From contig CAIQIR010000058.1 of the NCBI GenBank assembly GCA_903871875.1, positions 178,148 to 242,147 on the forward strand: 64,000 nucleotides of DNA, in the 5' to 3' direction. The position numbers were made by a program, and so were the translations under genes. Source of the stretch: an uncultured Schlesneria sp. (GTDB taxonomy: Bacteria; Planctomycetota; Planctomycetia; Planctomycetales; Planctomycetaceae). Positions 8,755-19,600 of the stretch are shown here, piece by piece (position 1 is the stretch's first letter; every line of letters begins with the position of its first letter). The notes beneath the pieces are model-generated. The model searched no databases. It was not told where the DNA came from and saw only the letters and a program-made list of their open reading frames with translations.

Positions 8755-10809
8755 ATGCTGCGGACAAGACGGATCTTTACCTGTTTGTGTCTGGCGACAT
8801 TGACTCTGTTCGGCAATGTCGGAATGGCTGCGGCCAAAGAAGCGGATTGGACGTTCCTGCTGTATCTGGCCTCGGACAACAATCTCGAGGCGGCCCAGTT
8901 GCTCGATTTGCAAGAGATGATTGAAGCGGGCGGTTCTGATCGGGTGCGGATCGTGGCTCTTGTCGATCGTTCGGAAAAGGACGATCAGGCATTAGGGTAC
9001 TCGGCGGCAGGTGTGGGGCAGCTGGCAAATTGGACCACGGGCAAGCTGGTAGAAATCCAGCAGGGCCGGCTGGCCCAACTGGCCGATTGGGGCGAAGTCA
9101 ACATGGGTGATCCCGCCACGTTGAAGCGGTTTCTTGATACGGGCATGAAGCATGCGCCGGCCGGAAAGTATGCGCTCGTCTTCGGCGATCATGGTGCCGG
9201 CTGGCCCGGTGTCTGTGGTGACGAATCCCATCACAACGACAGGCTGACCATGACCGAAATCTACGAGACGCTGAAGTCACTTCCGCGAGCCGCGTCGCGA
9301 TTCGAGTTGATCGGGTTCGACGCCTGCCTGATGGGAAATCTCGAGTGCGCGTTCAGCATCGCGCCCTTCGCCAAGATCATGGTGGCGTCAGAAGAATTGG
9401 AACCGGGCTATGGCTGGCACTACACGCCACTGTTCCAACGGGTGGTCGCTGAACCGAGTCTGTCGGGGGCCGAAGTCGGCAAGATCATCGTCGAGACGTT
9501 TGATGATTTTTACCGCAAGTCCAGCAGCAACAGCATCCGCAACGCCGGCATCGGAACGACGCTCTCGGCCGTCGATCTCACCAAACTGGATGCGGTACTG
9601 AAGGCCTTGCAGACGCTGTCGAAAGCCTGTCAGGCCGACCTGACGGAAAACGGTCGGTCCACCTGGCTGTCGCTGGCCGATGCGCGAGCTCACTCCGAAG
9701 AGTTCGGCCTGAAGGACGCGCAAGGCAATGGCATGGGGCTGATCGATCTGGGGCATCTCGTCAAACGGATCAGAACGCAATTCACCGAAGGTCCAATCGA
9801 CGTGGCTGCCCGAGCACTAGAGAAGTCATTGAAGGCGATGGTCGTGGCCAATCGACACGGCCAGGGACGAACTCACGCTCATGGCATCAGCATCTTCTTT
9901 CCCGCTGATCGAGATCAGCTAGCCGGAGATGATGCGGAAGAAAAGAGCGACGATGCCAAGGCGGATCGTGGCACGAAGGATGTCGACGCCTATCTGGATG
10001 CCTATTCTCAAACCCTGTTTGCCAAGGGCAATCCCTGGCTGAATTTTGTCACCGAATTTACCGTAGCGGCTGCCAATGACACGGAAGATCCGGTGCTGGG
10101 CGAAATCGAAGCGTCGGCCACCCGGATCGCTCCGGGTGAGACCGCGTCGTTCACGGCCGACATCGAAGCGGATGACGTGGAGACGATCAGCTTTGTGCTG
10201 GCCAAACGCCACGGCGATTTGCAGGTCGTCATCGGCGAACTTCCGGGCACGCGCGATGACGAAGGGCATGTCAGCGACGAATGGGATGGAAAATGGTTCA
10301 CGCTGAAAGCGGGTGACAAAGAGTTCATCTGTCCGGTCATCGGACTGGAAGAGGCCGAGCCGGAAGAGGATGACGATTCCGCCGATCCCAAACCTGATGC
10401 CGACTCGGCCGACCGCAATGAATACGTCATCGAAGTACCCGCACAGATTCAGCGGCGGAACAAGAACACCTGGATCGATGTGTCGCTGTTCTTCTATGTG
10501 GACCTGGATGAAGACGAGATCACCGGTGAATTCGTCTATGCCTTTCAAGAGACCAAGAACGGTCCGACCGAGGTGAGTCTCAAGACAGGAGACAAAGTCC
10601 GTCCGGTGTTTGTGATGGTTTCCGATGAGGGCAAAGAAACTCATATGACGTCGGACGACGAGAGCGAAATCATTGAGCTGGACGACCCCGATGACCTGAG
10701 TGTCGGGTCGATGGCCGTTCCCGCAGGCCACTACGAGGTCGGTTTTCAGGTCTACGATTACTCGGAAAACTATGCCGAACAATTTGTGGAGGTCGAAGTC
10801 ACCGAGTGA
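8755..10809 (+). CDS. Secreted clostripain-like cysteine peptidase (family C11)
   Basis: 684 residues; start supported by GAAAGGA seven bases upstream and a signal peptide (about 1-27, ending GMAAA). The catalytic domain is recognised by WTFLLYLASDNNLE at 32-45, the catalytic His146 in FGDHGAGW, and the catalytic Cys191 in GFDACLMG. That is the His-Cys dyad of peptidase family C11 (clan CD), which cleaves after basic residues. After about residue 440 the protein has a separate acidic C-terminal region rich in Asp/Glu (EDDDSADPKPDADSAD) with beta-rich segments up to the end, unlike the clostripain heavy/light chain layout; it may bind calcium or a surface partner. It is probably an extracellular or periplasmic protease. 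Stands alone. Confidence 0.9.
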   Translation: MLRTRRIFTCLCLATLTLFGNVGMAAAKEADWTFLLYLASDNNLEAAQLLDLQEMIEAGGSDRVRIVALVDRSEKDDQALGYSAAGVGQLANWTTGKLVEIQQGRLAQLADWGEVNMGDPATLKRFLDTGMKHAPAGKYALVFGDHGAGWPGVCGDESHHNDRLTMTEIYETLKSLPRAASRFELIGFDACLMGNLECAFSIAPFAKIMVASEELEPGYGWHYTPLFQRVVAEPSLSGAEVGKIIVETFDDFYRKSSSNSIRNAGIGTTLSAVDLTKLDAVLKALQTLSKACQADLTENGRSTWLSLADARAHSEEFGLKDAQGNGMGLIDLGHLVKRIRTQFTEGPIDVAARALEKSLKAMVVANRHGQGRTHAHGISIFFPADRDQLAGDDAEEKSDDAKADRGTKDVDAYLDAYSQTLFAKGNPWLNFVTEFTVAAANDTEDPVLGEIEASATRIAPGETASFTADIEADDVETISFVLAKRHGDLQVVIGELPGTRDDEGHVSDEWDGKWFTLKAGDKEFICPVIGLEEAEPEEDDDSADPKPDADSADRNEYVIEVPAQIQRRNKNTWIDVSLFFYVDLDEDEITGEFVYAFQETKNGPTEVSLKTGDKVRPVFVMVSDEGKETHMTSDDESEIIELDDPDDLSVGSMAVPAGHYEVGFQVYDYSENYAEQFVEVEVTE

Positions 10810-11077
10810 TCCAACGCGTCGTCCGATCCCGTATCGACCTTGATTTCACTTCACTCGCGATTGTCTAAGCCGCGACGCAGTGCCCAGTTCCGGATTGTGA
10901 TCCGGCAAGTCGGACGTGAACCCCTGTGCGATTATCCTGCGGGAATCGCGGAAAACACACAGCGGAAGTCGACCCCGCCCATTTCATTCCCGGCGGGCGG
11001 CCGAATATACTTCCCTCCGTAGCCATCGAACTTGTTGGTACACGCTTTCTCACCACTCGCCCATTGGAGTCCTGGTT

Positions 11078-11479
11078 GTGCTCGTGCAGATGGAATTGGC
11101 CCGCATCATCATCAGTGAGATCAACGACCAGCAGGTCATCTTCCTTCGTGAGGTCGAAGGCGAGCGTGAATTTCCCATTCTGATCGGCCTGTTTGAGGCC
11201 ACCAGCATCGATCGCTGCGTCCAGGGTGAAGAGCCTCCGCGGCCGTTGACTCACGATCTGCTCAAGTCCACGATTGAAGCGTTGGGCGGAGAATTGCAGG
11301 ACGTCGTGATTCACAAGCTGGAAGAGCACACCTACTTCGCTGCCATCCGCATTCGTCGCGACGGAGAACTGATCGAAGTCGACAGTCGACCCAGCGACGC
11401 TGTGGCACTGGCCGTTCATTATGATCCTCATCTTCCGATTTACGTCGCCGATGAAGTGCTGGACGAAGCCGCCGGCTAA
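11078..11479 (+). CDS. DUF151 bifunctional-nuclease-domain protein
   Basis: 133 residues if started at GTG 11078, chosen because GGAG lies eight bases upstream; the ATG at 11090 is 20 bases from it. The sequence ELARIIISEINDQQVIFLRE, FPILIGLFEA and HDLLKSTIEALGGEL are characteristic of the DUF151/BFN domain, known from plant bifunctional nuclease and many bacterial proteins. SRPSDAVALAV near the end is the most conserved segment. A nuclease activity is claimed for the plant family; the bacterial function is unclear. Bacterial versions often carry a UVR domain at the C-terminus, which is absent here. It converges on the MoxR operon. Confidence 0.85.
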   Translation: MLVQMELARIIISEINDQQVIFLREVEGEREFPILIGLFEATSIDRCVQGEEPPRPLTHDLLKSTIEALGGELQDVVIHKLEEHTYFAAIRIRRDGELIEVDSRPSDAVALAVHYDPHLPIYVADEVLDEAAG

Positions 11480-11569
11480 TCCACGACGAGTTGGGATTGC
11501 GTCGACGACCGCTGGCCCACCTGGCTTAGGCGATGTGGTCGCTGTTCTTTCGTTAGCCAAGAGACCCCG

Positions 11570-12607
11570 TCACACGGGGGCAACTGGCCGAGCATACTTC
11601 TTATCCGTCGGTATTTTTTCCATCAGCATGGCAATCAATTTCTCGCTGTCCACATCGGCCGCTTGAGCCGCGAAGTTCGGAGCGATGCGATGTCGCAATG
11701 CTCCTTTGGCGACCGCCTGGACGTCACTGATCGCTGCGTGATAACGGCCGCGGAGCAAAGCCCGGGCTTTGGCGCAGGTCACGAGCGTCAGCACGCCACG
11801 CGGGCCCGCGCCCCAGTTGACCCATTTGTTGATGAAGTCGGGCGCTTCGACAGTTCTCGGTCGCGAGGCCCGCACCAACGCGTGAGCATAACCCAGCACC
11901 TGATCGCTGACGGGAATCTGCTGGACCAGTTGTTGATAGCCGATAATGTCGTCACCTGACAGTACGGCTTGGATCTCGCCCAATTGCCCGGAGGTGACTC
12001 GTCGCGCCACTTCCCATTCATCCGCGGCACTGGGGTAGTCGACGCGAATATGTAACAGGAACCGATCCAGCTGGGCTTCGGGCAGGGGATATGTTCCCTC
12101 TTGTTCCAGCGGGTTCTGGGTCGCCAGGACGAAGAACGGATCGGGCAAGCGATGAATCGTGCCTCCAATCGACACCTGTCGTTCCTGCATCGCTTCCAGC
12201 ATGGCGGCCTGTGTCTTTGGCGGCGTGCGATTGATTTCGTCGGCCAGGATCATGTTGGCGAACAGCGGACCCGGCAAGAACTGATATTCGCGTTGCCGCG
12301 TTTCCAGATGCTCTTGAATGACGTCGGTACCGGTCACGTCGCTGGGCATCAGGTCCGGCGTGAATTGAATTCGTTTGAATGACAGATGGAGTGCACGAGC
12401 GAGAGAACTGACCAGCAGCGTCTTCGCCAAACCGGGTACCCCTTCCAGCAGCGCGTGTCCTCGCGACAGGACGGCGATCAGCACCTGTTCGATGACATCA
12501 TTCTGACCGACGATGACTTTCGCCAGTTCGTCTCGCAGGCAATGGTAGGCCTGGGCACACTGCTCGACGGCGGCGACTTCATCGAGGGCGATCTCTGGCG
12601 TTGTCAT
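11570..12607 (-). CDS. MoxR-family AAA+ ATPase
   Basis: 345 residues. Walker A is GVPGLAKT at 56-63, Walker B LADEINR at 121-127, followed by TPPKTQAAMLEAMQERQV and sensor 1 FVLATQNP, then LPEAQLDRF with the arginine finger region. The C-terminal lid (about 230-345) is the AAA_lid_2 type seen in MoxR proteins. MoxR ATPases act as chaperones that mature or load metal into protein complexes, usually with von Willebrand-domain partners. Here it is the last gene of a minus-strand operon, 58 bases after the giant coiled-coil gene, and no DUF58 or VWA gene follows; the next downstream gene is convergent. Confidence 0.93.
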   Translation of the reverse strand: MTTPEIALDEVAAVEQCAQAYHCLRDELAKVIVGQNDVIEQVLIAVLSRGHALLEGVPGLAKTLLVSSLARALHLSFKRIQFTPDLMPSDVTGTDVIQEHLETRQREYQFLPGPLFANMILADEINRTPPKTQAAMLEAMQERQVSIGGTIHRLPDPFFVLATQNPLEQEGTYPLPEAQLDRFLLHIRVDYPSAADEWEVARRVTSGQLGEIQAVLSGDDIIGYQQLVQQIPVSDQVLGYAHALVRASRPRTVEAPDFINKWVNWGAGPRGVLTLVTCAKARALLRGRYHAAISDVQAVAKGALRHRIAPNFAAQAADVDSEKLIAMLMEKIPTDKKYARPVAPV

Positions 12608-12665
12608 GGGCGGGTGTTCTCGATTCGATCGTTGGTCGTTGGTCGTTGTCTCGGGTCAGCTGGTC

Positions 12666-15600
12666 TCAATCCACACTTTGAAAATACTTCTTCAGCCGTT
12701 CCTCATAGGCCCGAGGTGGCTTTTGCCCGGCACCCGCGCGAATCGACTTTCTTAGTTCCGGTGGTAGTTTGGCAAACCAGGATTCTTCTTTCAGGCGTCG
12801 GTTCGAAAGGGCTTCTTCTTTTTCTCGCGCATTCGCTGCGACCGTTCCGGCCGCTTCGGTGCCTTCGGCCTGCTTGACGGCGGCGCCGCCCTTCACCTGC
12901 TGATTGATGGCGGCGGACCCCTCTTTCTTCGTCAATTTCGAGGAGTTCGCGTTCTCGCTCGTAATCGGCTGACCGTCCTGAGAATCGCTCGGTTGATCGA
13001 GCGGCAGTTGTTGGTCCTGGGAGGGACGTTGTCCCGGTGGCAGTCGTTGTTCCAATGCCTTCTGAGCCGCTTGTTGAGCTTTGGGACCGGCCATCATTTC
13101 GGCCGTTAGTTGCGGCGATTGCGGAATGAAGCCCGTTCCCAGCGCATTGGGCTGACCTGGTTTCGCACCATTTCCGGTGGAGGGATCTGTTCGTTGGCGC
13201 TCGTCCGCTTCCGGGGTGGAATGGGGGGCATTGCCGTCGGACGTCGCGTCGTTCGGTGAGGATGATTCTCCCGCGATCCGTGATTGTTCGTCAGCGGTGA
13301 TCTGCCGATCTTCGGGGGAAGCGGCATCGGCCTGCGGGTCGGCTGACGATTCTGTGCCGGGAAGATTCGCGGCCAGTTGCAGGGCCGCCCGCAGCGGCGG
13401 ATTGGCGACTTCCTTCTGTCCCGACAATTCGACGGCACCCTGCCCGGTCGCTCGCAGAGAATGGACGAACTGTTGTTGAGCGTCGTTCAGCTTTTTCGCG
13501 GCCGTGCGACGAGCCGCGTCACCTGCGTCGCTGACTTCGGTTTGGTTGATCGATTGTTCCAATGCGGCGGCCTGCTCGGCGATCGTTTGCGTCGCCGTTT
13601 GCTGATTCTGGACGAGATGGGCCATCGATTCGGCGATGGCCTGGTCGCGCCGAACGTCCTGTTCCTTCGCACCCAGATTGGCAACCGCGTGCTCCAGTGC
13701 CAGTTCGACGTGACTGGTGGCGTCGGCCATTCGCCGTGGCGAATCTGTGGCTTTCGATCCTACCTCGGCTTCTTTCGCCGCGACGTTGACGGCGTCGGCT
13801 GCAGCCGGTTCCACCGCCGCAATCCGCTTGGCCAGAGTTCGGTTGTCGGTCGACCGCTGAGCCAACGCGAGGGCTTGTTCGGCCGTCGCCTGCTGAATGG
13901 CGACGTCGAGCTGATGTTCTGCCTTCCGCAAGGCGGACGTCGCCGTTTCCTGGGCTGCGGGAACGGAGTCCGCGTTGTCCCTCAGCGCTTGATCGGCGGC
14001 GCGCGTGGCCGTCACAGCCGACGCGAGATCGTTCGCCACGGCTGTCGAGAGCTTGGCGATCAACGCCTGTGCTGCTGCAGTTGCCGTCGAGGCGTTTGCC
14101 TGAGAGGGCTGGTCGAGTTGACCACTCGGCGGCGCCTCCATCGTCGTTACCGCTTCGGCTTGAGCCAGCACCAGGGCCTTCTTCAGCGCCGTGTCAGTCA
14201 CTTGCCTTAAGGCCGCCGCCGCAGGTTGGTCTCCATCCAGCGTCTGTCTGGCCGCTTCGGACGCGGCTTGCCGCGCCTTGTGCAGCAACGTGGTCAGCGA
14301 GTCACCGTCCTGTATTTTGACAGCTGCTGCTGAAGATCGCGTCGCTGCGGCTTCGGCCGCTGTTTGACACGTCTCGGCCACTTCTTCTTGTTTGATCGCC
14401 GCTTTTAATTCCGAGCCGCCAGCCGTCTGGGCCGACGCGGCCGCGACATTCGCCGTGTCCTGGGCGTCCAAGGCGAGCGTGATCAACTTGACGATCTGCA
14501 GAGCCACCGCGACGGCAGGTTGACCCTGCGCCCGTGCCTGTTGCTGACGGGCCTCGCCAAGTTTCTCTTGGGCCGCTTCGAGTTGACCAAGTTTGTCGCT
14601 GGACGGCAGGTCCCCAACGACCTTCTCGACCTCGGTTCGAATCTCGGCGAGTTGATCGGCCTGCGTGGCGGTTCGCTGAATCAAGTCTTGGGCGGTGATG
14701 ATGGTCGCCTGCCGGATCTCTTTCGCCGCGTCCGCAAATTGCTGGGCCGCGTCAGTGGCCCGTTGCGCCGCTTGCTGAGTGGATTTTGGATCGATGGCTT
14801 TCTGGGCCACGATCGCCAGCAAGGCGGCTTGCGATTCACTGACATGCTTCGTGCCCTGGATCAAACAAGCCGCCGCGGTGGCTGCAGTCTGCGCTGTCGC
14901 CTGGACCAGCTTGTCCGCAATCGCAATCACTTCGGCTTGTCGATCGGCCGCCCGTTGAACGGATTCGAGCAGTTCGGCCGCCAACGAAGGATCCCCGTCG
15001 GTCAGGGATGTTACCACTTTGGCCATCGCCCGCTCTTCGGCCGCTAGCCGTTCCAAGACTTCGGCGGCGCGGGCGAGTTCCCCGATTTTGACTGCCGCTT
15101 CCTGCCGACGTGCATCCATCAGTACGGCGTCGACGAGCACCTTGGCGCGATCGAGCGCCTCCTTTGCTGCGGAAACCAGTTTCGTATCCGCGATCGGCTC
15201 ATTTGCCTTGAGGCCGGCTGTCAACGATGCGGCTTGCTCGGCGTCGGTCAGAGCGGCCTCCACGGACGAAGGTAGCTTGGCCATGTTGATCGCCCGCTGC
15301 ACGATGTCGGCGGCGGACTTCCAATGGGACTGGACGGATCGCGAGGCCGGGGTCGGCTGGTTATCGATGGCGGCCTGTTTCGTTTGGAGGTCCGTCAGCG
15401 AGGTTTGGACGGTCGCCAACGCGTTCACGGTTTGAGCCAATTCGTCGGCCGACTTGTCGCGCGACTGCTGCTTCGTCTGATCGGTCAGTTCCTGTTCAAT
15501 GGCTACCAGATTGCCCGACACGCGTCCTTGATCGGCCAGCGCAGAACTGACGTGATTGTCTAGCAGGTGGGCGGCTGCTTCGAATGCGGCGGTCTCGGCC

Positions 15601-16607
15601 TGCTGAATATGAGTCAACGCCTTGGGACTGTCGGTAACCAGCTCTTGCAGCTGAACAATCTCTTTTTGCAACTGGGCTTGTCGGTCGACCAGGTCGGAAG
15701 ACGGGGGTTGTTCGTCGACCAGTTTCTTCGTCTCGTCGCGAAGTTGCGTTTGCTTTTCGCGGAGTGTTCTTACGCGTTCGATCACCGCCAGTTGTTCCGA
15801 CGGGAACGTCCCCTGGGCCCGTTCGGCGATTTTCAGCAACTGCTGAAGCCCCTTGATCACCAGCGCCTGTTCGTCGTGGGCCGCGGCGTATTTCACCGCT
15901 TTCAGTTCACGGCCGGCGCGGTCGAGATGCTGAGGAATCTCGGTCACGTTGACGATGCGCAGCCCGTCGCCGGCGGCCGTCGCCAGCAGGCCACTCCACG
16001 ATTTCATCTCTTCCAGCGTGTCGATCAGGTGCAGGTACAGTTCTTTCACGTCGCGCTGATCGTCGATCGTTTTCAGCGTCAGGGCTTCTTGCTTGATCGG
16101 CAGTTCGCCGGAAAGCCCTTTCGTGGCTGTTTGTACCACGACTTGCTGTCGCAGCAGTCGCCGCACCTGTTCGGCCAATTCCACGACCTTCAGTCGCTTC
16201 AACAGGTGCTGGCGTTCGACCGACAGTTGACGCACCACGGTTCGCAATTGCTGACGCGCTTCCACCATCAGCGCCTGCTGTTTTTCCTGGGGCTGCTGCT
16301 GAGCATCGGCCAGCAGATCGACGACCTTCGACATCTCGGTGTCGACCAGATGATTCAGGTTCTGCCGCATCAGCGAGATATCGCGATAAATTTTCTGATC
16401 GGACAAACCGTTCTCGTCGAACTGCCGCAGTTGGACATCGAGGATTCCGGTCAGCAGATCGCGGGTCAGCGCCTTGGCTCGCTGCTGTGCCTCTTGCTGA
16501 CGTTGCAACGTGTCGAAGGCGGGGCTTTGAGCGACAACGGGCCGGGCGGCGACGCCTAGGATCGCGCCGATCGTCAGCACCGTTAATCGCCAGCAGGCCA
16601 CCGACAC
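12666..16607 (-). CDS. Giant secreted Ala/Gln-rich coiled-coil protein
   Basis: About 1313 residues. GTG 16607 is chosen because AAGGAAAGG precedes it and a signal peptide follows (ending PVVAQ); an alternative GTG at 16634 adds nine residues and lies only four bases after the upstream stop codon. Most of the chain is Ala, Gln, Lys, Asp, Thr and predicted helical coiled coil, with repeated patterns of the AAxxA/Q type. Around 1080-1270 is a low-complexity Pro/Ser/Gln region. The last 40 residues are a distinct, conserved-looking module: WFAKLPPELRKSIRAGAG, then RAYEERLKKYFQ and the end. I recall similar ends on other planctomycete proteins encoded near MoxR genes. Probably an envelope or periplasmic structural protein working with the RND exporter and MoxR of this operon (inference). 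Confidence 0.72.
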   Translation of the reverse strand: MSVACWRLTVLTIGAILGVAARPVVAQSPAFDTLQRQQEAQQRAKALTRDLLTGILDVQLRQFDENGLSDQKIYRDISLMRQNLNHLVDTEMSKVVDLLADAQQQPQEKQQALMVEARQQLRTVVRQLSVERQHLLKRLKVVELAEQVRRLLRQQVVVQTATKGLSGELPIKQEALTLKTIDDQRDVKELYLHLIDTLEEMKSWSGLLATAAGDGLRIVNVTEIPQHLDRAGRELKAVKYAAAHDEQALVIKGLQQLLKIAERAQGTFPSEQLAVIERVRTLREKQTQLRDETKKLVDEQPPSSDLVDRQAQLQKEIVQLQELVTDSPKALTHIQQAETAAFEAAAHLLDNHVSSALADQGRVSGNLVAIEQELTDQTKQQSRDKSADELAQTVNALATVQTSLTDLQTKQAAIDNQPTPASRSVQSHWKSAADIVQRAINMAKLPSSVEAALTDAEQAASLTAGLKANEPIADTKLVSAAKEALDRAKVLVDAVLMDARRQEAAVKIGELARAAEVLERLAAEERAMAKVVTSLTDGDPSLAAELLESVQRAADRQAEVIAIADKLVQATAQTAATAAACLIQGTKHVSESQAALLAIVAQKAIDPKSTQQAAQRATDAAQQFADAAKEIRQATIITAQDLIQRTATQADQLAEIRTEVEKVVGDLPSSDKLGQLEAAQEKLGEARQQQARAQGQPAVAVALQIVKLITLALDAQDTANVAAASAQTAGGSELKAAIKQEEVAETCQTAAEAAATRSSAAAVKIQDGDSLTTLLHKARQAASEAARQTLDGDQPAAAALRQVTDTALKKALVLAQAEAVTTMEAPPSGQLDQPSQANASTATAAAQALIAKLSTAVANDLASAVTATRAADQALRDNADSVPAAQETATSALRKAEHQLDVAIQQATAEQALALAQRSTDNRTLAKRIAAVEPAAADAVNVAAKEAEVGSKATDSPRRMADATSHVELALEHAVANLGAKEQDVRRDQAIAESMAHLVQNQQTATQTIAEQAAALEQSINQTEVSDAGDAARRTAAKKLNDAQQQFVHSLRATGQGAVELSGQKEVANPPLRAALQLAANLPGTESSADPQADAASPEDRQITADEQSRIAGESSSPNDATSDGNAPHSTPEADERQRTDPSTGNGAKPGQPNALGTGFIPQSPQLTAEMMAGPKAQQAAQKALEQRLPPGQRPSQDQQLPLDQPSDSQDGQPITSENANSSKLTKKEGSAAINQQVKGGAAVKQAEGTEAAGTVAANAREKEEALSNRRLKEESWFAKLPPELRKSIRAGAGQKPPRAYEERLKKYFQSVD

Positions 16608-16638
16608 GATCGAGTTCCTTTCCTTCGCAGCCACGCCG

Positions 16639-19600
16639 CTACGCGATTTGAATCGGTTCTTGTATCAGAATGGGGATGCGCGGTTCTTCCTCGGGTTTGA
16701 CGACAGGTTCGGGTTTCACAGTGGGTTCAGGCTTCACCGTGACTTCGGGTTTGATCGCGATTTCCGGTTTTACCACAGCAGGTTCTTCCGGTGGGGCCAT
16801 GAGTACCGGTTCCGGAAGAAGAGTCTCGGCCACCACCGGCATCGCGAGTGGCAGCGCATCGGGCATCGCAGTCGGCATCACGAGCGGACGGCGATGGCGC
16901 GAGATGACGGTCAGTAACGCGGGCAACGTCACCAGCGAGACGAACAAACAGGCGCCAATCCCGATCGTCAACACGGCCCCCAGGCTGTACAGCCCGCGAT
17001 GAGCCGAAACCATCATGCTGCCGAATCCGACCATCGTCGTGGTGGATGTCAGCATGATCGCATTGATGGTGCTGGGAGAGGTGCTATAGCCAACGTGGGC
17101 CTTGGCGTGAAAGTCATGCAGGATGTGCACGCCATTATCGACGCCAATCCCCAGGATTAGTGGCAGAATAATCAAGTTGGCCGGGTTGAGCGGAATGTTG
17201 CACAGGACCAAAATGCCGTAGGTCATGGCCATGCCGACGATCGGCGGCATGATGGCCAGCAGGCTGTCCATTACCGCGCTGGGGTCGAGCCACCACGACA
17301 ACAAGAGGGACATTCCCGTCAACGTAAACAACAAGATCGCCGGATTGAAGGGCAGCTGTTTGGCCTGCATCAGGTAGCCCACGATCAAGGTAACGACCAG
17401 AGATGGGACGAAGGTACCGATCAGGTTCTGTTTCTTCGAGAAATCGATCAGCAGCGTGACCAGGATGACGCCCAGGGCATACAGGGCGCAGATTTCGTAA
17501 CTCTGTTTGATTTGCCGCGCGGCTTCGTAGTTTTGCAGCGGCGTGCCGGTGGCTTCGGGATCGACTGATCGCACGTCGTTCACAAATTGTTCGAGCGGTT
17601 CCATGTCCCAGATCTGGTCCTTGGGGAAGATCTGCAGCAACCACTGACCGTCGGGGCTGACGAAGCGCGACCGCAGTGCCTCGGGCAAATCGTTGGCCGT
17701 GATGGGGACCGGATTCGACGCGGCGGCAATCGCCTGAAATTGGGCCAGCAGCGCGTAGGACATCCGATATTGAAACTCGCCCAGGAACGTGATCTGGTCC
17801 TTGGTGGAAAGCGGCTCGAGTCCGTCCAAAAACGCGTCGATTTTGCTGGCGACCCGTTTGGAAAGCGGATCCGATCGGTTCTCCAGCAGTTCGAACAGTC
17901 GTTCGAGTGACTGACCGACGATGGCCGGGTTCGCGGCCCGCGGCTCGGGCGGTTCCGCGGGCAGTCCTTTCAGTTGTGCGTGATAGGCCTGCACCAGCAG
18001 CTTGGTCTCACTGGATGGTGAAGCGGGCAGGCGCGTCGCCAGTTCTTGAACTTGATGGACACTGCCCAGTTGCTCGAATCGTCGTTTGAGTGCCCGCGCT
18101 TCTTCGGCCGAGTTGGCAATCGACAGTGCGTACAGCAACGAGTGTTTTGACGATTCGAAGATCTGTTTCTGAGCCTCGACCGATTCCAGTTTCTCCGCCT
18201 GCAGATGCAACAGATTGTGATCATAGACCACTCGCAGCTTCGGTAGCGGGCCCGACCAGTCGAATGTCTGATATCCCAATCCACCAATGCACAGCAGTGA
18301 CGCCAAGAGGACCAACCAGGGATGGCGATAGGTCACGGTTCGCAGCAGTCGGGCCGCAAACGGCCGCGGCAATTGTTTGACCTCGGTATTGCGGTCGGCG
18401 ACCGCAATCAGGGCCGGCAAAATCGTGAAAGCCGCGATCGCACAGAGCAGGATGCCGCCCCCGGCAATGATTCCCAATTCGGCTACGCCCAGGAAGTCGG
18501 TTAGCGTGGCGCAAAAGAAGGCGAGCGACGTGGTGACGGCTCCGGTGATGATGCCCACTCCCACGCTGTCGGACGTCAACACCAGCGCCTCGATCAAGGC
18601 TTTTCCTTCGTGCCGCAATTCCAGATAGCGTGACAGCACATGGACGGCAAAATCGATTCCCAATCCCATCAACATGGCGGCGAATGACACCGACAGAATG
18701 TTCAAGTGGCCAATCGTCAACGTCGTATAGCCGAACGACCAGGCCATCCCCACGGCCAGCATGTACAGACCCAGCAGGGGATGCAGAAATCCGCGAAACC
18801 CCAAAAACATCAGCACGGCGACTCCGATAAACGACATGATCGACGCCGTGGTGGAATCGGCCATCGATCGTCGCATCTCGTCGTTTTCCAGGACCGAAAT
18901 GCCGGTTAGCAGGAACCGCACGTCGGGGAACTTGCGGCCGGTTTCCTTCATCTGCTTTCGCACCAGATCGATCGCCACCGTCGGGCCTTCAAACGTGCCC
19001 TTGTCACGGACCGCCGTCACCATCACAAAGCCCATGGTCCGGGCATCGTTCAGCAGATAGTCGGTCTGGCTCTGTTGATCCTGCATCTCGGCCGGAACCT
19101 CGAGGACTTCCGGCCAAGGGTTCGTGAACTCGTCCCTTTTTCGCAGTGTATTGACCAGGCTGGTGGCGATCAGGTCGGCATGATGCAGTAACTCGGCTTG
19201 CTCATCCGGCGGACCTGTCAGGCGGGACAACTGATTTTGCAAGCGGGTGATGATGCCGTTCAGCGAGATCAATTCCCAGTTGCCGTTCAGAATCGGGCGG
19301 AACGCATCGAGTCGTTCCAGGCCGGTGGCGAGCGCCTCCGGCGGCAGAAACTGCAAACCTTTTTCCTGCAGTGCTTGGGATTCGACTTTGTAAAACACAT
19401 TGGCAAACAGATCCGAACGTTCGGACAATCGTGAGCCAATTTCGTCGATCGCCCGCTTGATCGCTTCGAGACGCTTTCCTTTGACGACGATGACGATGTC
19501 GTCGGGGTTACCAAAGCTTTCCGTATAGCGATTCCACCGTCGGTGAAACTTGGCCGAGGGATCAATCAGATCGGCGCGATCTGTTTTGAATTTCAAATGG

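Noticed and set aside
12666..16607. Frames on the opposite strand of the coiled-coil gene (up to 330 codons)
   Set aside because: Long Ala/Gln-coding DNA gives open antisense frames by composition; none has a start site or domain.
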